A stretch of 64,000 nt of DNA, taken from positions 186,001 to 250,000 of the forward strand of contig NC_086227.1 of assembly GCF_036321145.2 (NCBI RefSeq), written 5' to 3'. Of this stretch, positions 57,821 through 64,000 are shown piece by piece. Position numbers and translations under genes: made by a program. The DNA is from Pelmatolapia mariae (lineage: Eukaryota; Chordata; Actinopteri; Cichliformes; Cichlidae). Position 1 is the stretch's first letter. Every line of letters starts with the position of its first letter. The notes beneath the pieces were generated by a model that was given only the letters and a program-made list of their open reading frames with translations, ran no database searches and had not been told where the DNA came from.

Positions 57821-59123
57821 TTAATAATGATCCACCAGCACCTGCCTTTTAGAGTCAATCTCCAAAATGGAGTCATAGCAGGCGTACACGATGAGCGTGG
57901 TGGTCTGAGGCAGAGGAACTCTGAATCTCATTTCCAGCCTCAAATTTCTGTTGGAGACGGGAGACAGGGCGTCCGCATCCTCGCTGGGCTCCAGATTAAA
58001 GGCAAACAGGGCGTACCCCTCGTTAAATTCCCCGCGGTCGATGCTCAGAGGCAAATCTTTGAGGTGTCTCCTGGTGGCGGAAAACATGTGGTAAAACTCT
58101 CTGACCGAATTTCCGCGGTCAAACTGGGGCTGGAAAGCTTTGGCGGGCACCTGCCTGCCGTCCTGACACAGAGCCAGATACTCCACATTGCTGTGTCTAA
58201 AGTTGAAAGGCGACAGGTCCCTCCTCCTGGTGAAGGCGTCGTGATGAACCATGCCCAGGACCACGTATTTAGGCATGGCTCCCAGAAAGAGGTTCTCTTG
58301 GTTGCAGATCCTGGAATTTTCAGGGATGGAGTAGGTTTTCACAGAAACGCGCGAAAGAGGATAGAGAGCGTTTCATTTCATCAGGGCCGCGGCGTGGCCC
58401 AGCCTGATGGCCGGAGAAACCATGACCTTCTTGATGAATAGAGAGGCCGAAGTTATTTTCAGGGCAAACTGCGAAAGTTCTCATCAGGCAGAAGGCGTCG
58501 CTGTTGCGTATCAATTTAATTCTCAAATCCACAGAGTTCAGCAGGAGCCGCTCGCAGAAGAAAATATCTGCGTGGAGGGGTCCCAGCAGGTCCACTTCTC
58601 GCGACTCGGCCGTGAAAACGGCTCTCTGTTTTATCCCTTTGTTCGGCCCGTTGTTTATAACTATAGAGTCCATAGCTCTGGCCGTGTCTTTGTAAAACAA
58701 GCCGGCGCTGAATTGACTCTTTAGAGTGTCTTCTGAAAAGTTGAGCAGCGTCTCGATCATGGCCCTGTAAGGGTGGGTGGCGCTGGACTGAGAAATCAGC
58801 CGATCCCCCAGAATAACGTCGCACTGATTGAAAATTGTATTGAGGGGGTAATTGATGAGCGCTACCCCGGCATCGGGCGGGATGTCGGTCCTGTCTCTCT
58901 CCGTAATCTTTACCCTCAGGTGGAGCATGGTGTCGTTCAGATCGAGATACTTTTCCCCGTCTCCTGGGATGAAGAATTCAATGGGAGAGTTGTCGTTCAG
59001 CGCAGAGAGGGGTTGGGATTCTTCATATTTTTTATCCTCTATGGATAACTGGGTCATGGGAGCCGAAAATAGATCCAGTTCCGCCAGGGTGCATTCGGCA
59101 GATTTCTTGTGTAAGAGAGACAT
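57821..59123 (-). pseudogene. Polinton major capsid protein (double jelly roll), frameshifted
   Basis: The N-terminal part (59123 to ~58490) starts MSLLHKKSAECTLAELDLF and contains SIEFFIPGDGEKYLDL-like and LINYPLNTIFNQCDVILGDR blocks. The C-terminal part (58342-57821) contains DLSPFNFRH, LPLSIDRGEF, ALFAFNLEP and a DSKRQVLVD end. These are the conserved blocks of Polinton/adintovirus capsid (hexon-like) proteins. The two parts are in different frames; the break is near 58.45-58.49 kb and there is at least one stop before 58342. The combined length (~430 residues) is normal. It is separated from the protease by 6 bp. Confidence 0.8.
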
Positions 59124-59169
59124 TTTTCTTCCTCTTTTTTTTTTTTTTTTTTTTTAAATGCCTTCCTTA

Positions 59170-59532
59170 TTAAAATATGTCGGAGCTCCGCTGAGGGATC
59201 CTTCTCTTCCCGCCGCCTGTCTTGACTGATTTGGTTTTTACTCCGGGGCTTTTATTTTTAACCCGCTCGCCCGGAGGACGTTTCCTCTTCCTGCAGGACA
59301 GCACCATCATGCCCCCCGCCCCCTCCTGACGGGGCTCGGTCAGCTTCCCCATCACTCTTTTCACAGCGTCTGTAGCGATGTTGGTGGCGGCCGTTTTGAG
59401 GTGAGGTTTGGCTACGGCGAACCCCGTTTTGAAGAGAGGAGATACGAAACGAAACAGCCTGGAGAAGATGGACCCTATCCCTCTGCCGTACATCACAGGG
59501 GCTCCGTAAAACCCCGGCAGGGATCCGCCCAC
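59170..59532 (-). CDS. Polinton pX-like virion core protein
   Basis: 120 residues. The Gly/Tyr/aromatic-rich N-terminus (GSLPGFYGAPVMYGRGIGSI then FSRLFRFVSPLFKTG) is followed by a very basic C-terminus (KRKRPPGERVK, KTGGGKRRIP). A glycine-rich start plus basic tail fits the small pX/pVII-type core proteins of adenovirus-like elements; the exact role (DNA condensation or pVI-like) is an inference. Intact. Confidence 0.65.
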   Translation of the reverse strand: MGGSLPGFYGAPVMYGRGIGSIFSRLFRFVSPLFKTGFAVAKPHLKTAATNIATDAVKRVMGKLTEPRQEGAGGMMVLSCRKRKRPPGERVKNKSPGVKTKSVKTGGGKRRIPQRSSDIF

Positions 59533-59586
59533 CTGCGTAATAGCTGACGAAACGGTGAGGGTCCTGAGGGAGACGCGCAGCCATTC

Positions 59587-60339
59587 TCAAGCTGGTTTAA
59601 AGTGCAGCTTCACTATCGTTTTCCCGTAAACAAAATCCACGAACCTGTCGCGGTCCGTTTTAATTTTGACGCGGATGGTTTTAATGTATTTTTTAGATAC
59701 GCGCAGGTAATGCACCGTGTTGTACCTGATGCTCACCACGTCTCCGTAATCGCCTTTCACGTTCACTACGCTCAGCAGCGGGGAGTAGCTGTCGCCGACC
59801 GGTTGATACTGAACGTTGTCGGTGTAGAGAAACAGGTTATATACTCCAGCGCTCATATCGCACGGATAGGGGGTAGAGCACTTCGACAGAGTCCACCACT
59901 CCCCCGCTTTCAATCCCAGCATGTAAGCCAGAGGAGGGAAGGCCTTGATTTTATGGCTCCCGTCGCCTTTAACGTCCAGACGCTTGGTGATGTTGTTGAA
60001 AGAGGCCTTGAATGAGGGGTCGTACTTTTGGATCGCCGGCACCGCGTGCTCCAATAGATCTTTAATGCGGCCGTAATAACCTCCCCTGCCAAATTTCAGA
60101 ATCACCAGGGGTTGATCTCCCTCCTCCTCCGTCGTTCGCATCAGCTCCAAGTAGGAGGCGTCCGGGGAGAGATTGTACCAGGTGCGCGGATAAATAAATT
60201 CGCAGAGACCCACGGTCCATTCTCCGGTCAGCTCGATGGGTTTAGCCAGATCCACGGTGTAGCTCCCGCTTGTATTATCTTTAAATAATTCCTTGCTGGC
60301 GTTGGAAGGCAGGGTCACGTAAAACCCTTCGGACTCCAT
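59587..60339 (-). CDS. Polinton penton-like minor capsid protein
   Basis: 250 residues from the ATG at 60339, chosen because FYVTLPSNAS follows it, the expected Polinton start; the upstream frame extension to 60453 carries an unlike hydrophobic leader. Blocks: GSYTVDLAKPIELTGEWTVG, LCEFIYPRTWYNL, SAGVYNLFLYTDNVQYQPVG and VHYLRVSKKYIKTIRV. These match Polinton minor capsid (penton-like, single jelly roll) proteins. Intact. Confidence 0.75.
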   Translation of the reverse strand: MESEGFYVTLPSNASKELFKDNTSGSYTVDLAKPIELTGEWTVGLCEFIYPRTWYNLSPDASYLELMRTTEEEGDQPLVILKFGRGGYYGRIKDLLEHAVPAIQKYDPSFKASFNNITKRLDVKGDGSHKIKAFPPLAYMLGLKAGEWWTLSKCSTPYPCDMSAGVYNLFLYTDNVQYQPVGDSYSPLLSVVNVKGDYGDVVSIRYNTVHYLRVSKKYIKTIRVKIKTDRDRFVDFVYGKTIVKLHFKPA

Positions 60340-60419
60340 GAGGAGCGCGAAAATAAAAATGAGCCGAATGATCAGGGGGGGTCTCTTTTTTATACGCCGA
60401 CCACTTCCGAGGCTTTCAC

Positions 60420-60720
60420 TCAGCTGTTGAATTTCTCCGGCCAGTTTTTCCACTTGACAAAAACTTGCTTTTCGCCTCTGACTGTGCGCCGCTTTAAAAT
60501 TTTCTCCACACGAAACGCTTTGTCCTCGGTCATTTTCACTTTCTGCAGCTCGGCCTCATAAAATGACCCTTCGATGGGCTCCCCGTCAAAATCTTCCAGC
60601 TTGTACACGGGGGGTGAGCGCTGAAGGGCCCGGGTCACAGTAAAGGTTTCGTCCGTGAAACTCTGCTCGTATTTTTTATCAAATACTCCTCTCAATTTGG
60701 ATATTCTCACCAGATCCCCC
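60420..60720 (-). pseudogene. Polinton integrase C-terminal fragment with chromodomain-like end
   Basis: About 100 codons remain: DLVRISKLRGVFDKKYEQSF then TDETFTV, followed by the chromo-like FRVEKILKRRTVRGEKQVFVKWKNWPEKF. By family this is the target-site-interacting C-terminus of a retroviral-type integrase. The frame is open up to the junction with the LINE at ~60,721, so the catalytic core was separated by insertion, not by a stop. The rest lies beyond the window or is lost. Confidence 0.8.
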
Positions 60721-63322
60721 CTCTTTTTTTTTTTTTTTTTTTTTAATATGTTTTTTTATTAGTTTTTTTCTGTTTTCACAAATAGTACATAATTGCATAA
60801 CATAATAAAGTATACAATTCAGAACCAAAAATAAATAAATAAAAACATAAACAAACAAATAAACAAAACAGAACAAAAACAAACAAATAAACAGACTGAC
60901 AACTAAGCACAAAACACCAGCTCAGGTCCATCTAAAAATGAATAAATAAATAAAAAGAGAATACAATACAGTGCAATACCTGTAGTCCCAGTAGTACGTT
61001 GAAATTTGAACACTCAAGAGAATCCTTGTAACATAATATTAGAAACATCAGGTTCCACATAATTCAAGTATGGTTCCCACAACTTAAAGAATTGATCTGT
61101 TTTTGAATGCAGTACACATGTAAGATATTCCAATGGCACTAGATCCAACACTACTCTTTGCCAACCTTTAATAGTTGGTGCTTTTTCATTAATCCATTGG
61201 AGTAGTATATTCTTCCTCGCCGCATAGGTGAGAACACAGTACAATCTCCTATTATTCTTGGATATTAACCGCCGGCTGGGGAGGCCCAGTATGAGAGACA
61301 TAGGGTCCATCTCCAATTCACAACAGAAAATCTTCTCCATTTCAGATAACACATTAGACCAATATTCTTGCAATTTCAAACATGACCAGAAGCTGTGAGT
61401 TAAGGTACCAATTTCTGTCTTGCATTTGAGGCACATGGGTGAAAAGGTAGGATTATACTGATGTCTGCGAAATATGGATATATGCATTCTATGTATAATT
61501 TTTAACTGCATTGCTTTAGTCAGATTACAAACTGAGATTGATTTGGCATAGCTCCAGACATCTTTCCACTCTTCATCATCAATTGCTATACCTAACTCCT
61601 TTTCCCATGTGCCTTTAAGCTTCTGTGACATCACTGGAGGTACAGAATATAAAGCCTTATAAAATATCTTCACAGGTACCTCTTTGTCTGTTAAAAATAA
61701 TAATTTTTCAACAGGAGAGACTTCATGATTCTCACTAAAGTCAGTACTATGTAAGATATAATGCCTTATCTGTAAGTAACGGAAAAAGTCATGTTTGGAG
61801 AGAGAATATTTCTCAACCATTTGCTCAAATGACATAACTACATTGTCACTACAAGTCCCTCAGTCTGTGAATTCCTTTGTTCTTCCATTCCTTAAAACCT
61901 ATATCGAACATCCCCGGTTCAAAGTCAAGATTATTCACAATAGGGGTAAACACAGATGTTAACTTCAACCTTCCCTCAATTCGACATACTGACCGCCAGG
62001 CCTTAAGTGTATTAAGTGTGACTGGATTATCACAGCTCAATCTAATATCTTTAAAGTTCTTAAAGAACAGTAAGTCCCTTAATGGATACTTTGAAAGAGA
62101 GGTTTCAATCCCCAACCAGATAGAGTGTAAATTATTTATGACCCAGTCATGAATATAGCACATGTGAGTACTCAATTGATATGTTCTAATATTTGGTAAA
62201 TCTAAACCCCCTACTGAACTCGGGAGCTGCAATGTAGCCATCTTAAGTTTTGGTTTGCGTTTGCTCCATATAAAAGAGCTTAGCCAGCCATTCAGATCCT
62301 TCATCACCCTATTTGAAAATATAACTGCAATCATTTGAACAGGATAAAACAGTCGAGGCAAAATATTCATCTTAATCAAAGCTATACGTCCTAGCCAGGA
62401 AATGGGTAGGGAATTCCATCTCTCCAAATCCTGCTTTACCTTCTCGAACAGAGGGACAAAATTTGCTTTATACATTTGTTTAAATTTTGGAGTTATAAAT
62501 ATCCCTAAGTATACAAAACCTGTGGGGGACCATTTGAAGGGGAAGGAAGACAGTCCAGTTGGCACTGAATTAAGGCTCCCAATTGGCATAGCCTCTGACT
62601 TAGTCAAATTTACTTTATAACCAGAAAATTGACTAAATGTATCAATAATGTTAAGTAAAGCCGGTAGTGATGTCTCTGGATCAGAAATAAATATTAAAAC
62701 ATCATCCGCATATAAACTGATCTTATGCTCATAATCGATTTGCAAGCCCTGTACATCAGGTGCCGTCCTTATAGCCTCGGCTAACGGTTCGATGGCGATA
62801 GCAAACAAAAGAGGTGACAGTGGGCAGCCTTGCCTCGTTCCTCTATACAATGGGAAACTATCTGATTTCAGTCCATTGGACAAGATGGACGCCTGAGGAT
62901 TATCATACAAAATCTTTATCCACTTAATGAAATTATCACCAAGACTAAATTTATTTAAAGTATAAAATAAGTAAGTCCATTCTATCCGGTCAAAAGCTTT
63001 TTCAGCATCCAGAGAAAGCACCAAACCACCCATGTTCCTTTGCTGAGCAGCCTGAATTAGATTGAGAAGGCGCCTGACATTATTACGAGAATTACGGCCT
63101 TTTATAAAGCCTGTTTGATCTTCTTTAATAATTCCAGGCATGAGAATTTCAAGTCGAGTAGCTAATATTTTAGAAAGTATCTTCCGGTCCACATTTAGAA
63201 GAGCTATCGGTCTATAAGAGGAACAAGACTCTGCGCACTTCCCCTTCTTCAAAATAAGAGAAATATTAGCTTCCCTTAGAGTCTGAGGTAATCTATTATG
63301 CAAGAACGAAAAATTAAACATA
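60721..63322 (-). mobile_element. L1/Tx1-like LINE, ORF2 3' part, minus strand
   Basis: T run 60724-60744 is the A tail of a minus-strand element. 63321-61849 encodes a large RT: LPQTLREANISLILKKGK, SYRPIALLNVDRKILSK, DQTGFIKGRNS, GTRQGCPLSPLLF, SLYADDVLIFIS. 61835-61014 encodes the C-terminal part with CLKCKTEIGTLTHSFWSC (Cys/His finger). A stop plus frame change separates them at ~61.84 kb, otherwise the frames are long and little decayed. The endonuclease region is absent because a TTAA-flanked sequence begins at 63323. Confidence 0.85.
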
Positions 63323-64000
63323 TTAACCCTTGTGCGCCCTGGACCAAAAAAAAAAAAAAAAAAGGGAGGGGGGGGGGGGGGGGGTCACACAGACCCCGGC
63401 AGCGCAGACCCAGGTCTCGTCGCGAAACAGGGCCCCGGCTCGGGGTGGGGGCGGATGGGGGTCAGGTGGACCCCCTGCTATAGCGGGTCTCGTCACAGCG
63501 TCGGACAAAGGCACCTAATCGGCTGTAACCCTCCATCGATCGGGTAAGTTACGATGGCAAACCTTGGGGTCTGGAGGGACCCCCAAGCGCCAAGGCAACA
63601 ACTCTCAACTTCACATCATCATCTTCATCATCATCATCATCGTCTCCTTCTCGAGAGTGTTCACGTAAACCGGCCTCAGTGAGGACCTCGGACTCTCCCT
63701 GCCTGCTAGTCCTCCTACCTCCTTCCTCTTGGTTCTCCTGCTCCTCGCAGGGTAGGGCTTAGCCTTACGGGCCCCGGGTTACGCGTAAACCGGCCTAAGT
63801 GAGGACCTCGGACGCCTCCTGCATCCCAGTCCTCCTACCTCCTGCTCCTCGGTTCTCCTGCTCCTCGCAGGGTAGGGCTTAGCCTTACGGGCCCCGGGTT
63901 ACGCGTAAACCGGCCTAAGTGAGGACCTCGGACCTTCCATGCCTGCTGGTCCTCCTTCCTCCTTCTGCTCCATTCTCCTGCTCCTCGAAGGCGAGCACCT
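63323..64000. mobile_element. putative piggyBac-like non-autonomous element at TTAA, right end off window
   Basis: TTAA (63323-63326) followed by CCCTTGTGCGCCCTGG, an end resembling piggyBac-type MITEs of fish, cuts the LINE RT. An A run (63346-63363) and a G run follow. Short G-rich and C-rich complements (GGGGTCAGGTGGACCCC) could fold. The other end is not in the window. Confidence 0.4.
63664..64000. repeat. 120-bp GC-rich tandem repeats
   Basis: Units start at 63664, 63784 and 63904 with CGTAAACCGGCCT, spaced exactly 120 bp. Each continues with GTGAGGACCTCGGAC, TCCTCCT blocks and TCTCCTGCTCCTCG; the last is cut by the window end. Units differ at scattered positions, so the array is not brand new. 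Confidence 0.95.

Larger units (their letters stand above)
46560..60720. mobile_element. Polinton/Maverick element, right end missing
   Basis: About 14 kb with the full Polinton hallmark set: protein-primed-type PolB, A32/FtsK-like ATPase, adenain-like protease, double-jelly-roll capsid, penton-like protein and integrase with a chromodomain-like C-terminus. Plus-strand genes run from ~46.8 to 57.2 kb and minus-strand genes from 60.7 to 57.28 kb, converging. PolB and the capsid gene are broken, the integrase is truncated, and ATPase, protease, pX-like and penton-like frames are open. The right end is lost to a LINE insertion at ~60,721. The left edge is approximate. Compared with Polintons of 15-20 kb, the size fits after adding the lost integrase part and terminal repeats. 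Confidence 0.9.

Noticed and set aside
57680..59157. Plus-strand open frames of up to 253 codons at 57,680-58,441 and neighbours
   Set aside because: They are the antisense of the protease and capsid genes, whose minus-strand products are recognisable.
63664..64000. CRISPR-like array
   Set aside because: The repeats are 120-bp tandem units without spacers and the genome is eukaryotic.

Overview
This is a stretch of vertebrate nuclear DNA, almost certainly from a teleost. The evidence is intron-split conserved genes (a V-ATPase d subunit gene, a FOXR1-type forkhead gene, and a fish-type FISNA-NACHT-LRR-B30.2 immune gene), many long CA/GT microsatellites, and a fish-style mix of mobile elements: Penelope, Rex1-, Rex3/RTE-, R4- and L1/Tx1-like LINEs, tRNA-derived SINEs, hAT MITEs, piggyBac and Polinton/Maverick. 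A percomorph such as a cichlid fits, but the species cannot be fixed from the sequence alone.

Layout. 1-7,080 is gene-poor, with a decayed LINE and LTR-like remnants. 7,083-21,389 (+) holds an NLRC3-like gene whose ten inferred coding exons join in one open frame. Its introns are loaded with nested SINEs, a Rex3/RTE-like LINE carrying a solo LTR, a head-to-head Penelope element, a Rex1-like LINE and a hAT MITE. 22,000-24,000 is more repeat debris. 24,896-31,501 (+) is an apparently intact eight-exon atp6v0d1, with 3' UTR and two poly(A) signals near 32.2-32.4 kb. 32,536-35,190 has a microsatellite, a hAT/ZBED remnant with a nested MITE, and an R4/Rex6-like LINE. 35,489-39,771 (+) is a six-exon foxr1. 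40,489-43,332 is a decayed piggyBac element with matching TTAA sites and inverted ends. 43,570-46,080 is retroelement debris.

About 46.6-60.72 kb is a Polinton/Maverick, a virus-like self-synthesising transposon related to adintoviruses. Its plus strand carries leftward accessory genes, a broken family-B DNA polymerase, the packaging ATPase and two small conserved genes. Its minus strand carries the adenain-like protease, a frameshifted major capsid gene, a pX-like core gene, a penton-like gene and the C-terminus of a chromodomain-type integrase. The two gene blocks converge at ~57.24 kb, with poly(A) signals about 35 bases apart. The polymerase gene is split by a retroposed element with a 12-bp target duplication. 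The integrase is cut off by a reverse-strand L1/Tx1-like LINE, which is itself cut at a TTAA by a GC-rich, 120-bp-tandem-repeat sequence running off the window.

The most unusual signal is at 49,045-50,609, inside the Polinton just upstream of the polymerase. It is a predicted eight-exon spliced gene in which every intron is phase 1. Its middle exons, together with their introns, are tandem duplicates of each other, so the gene looks like a modular array that can gain or lose exons without changing frame.
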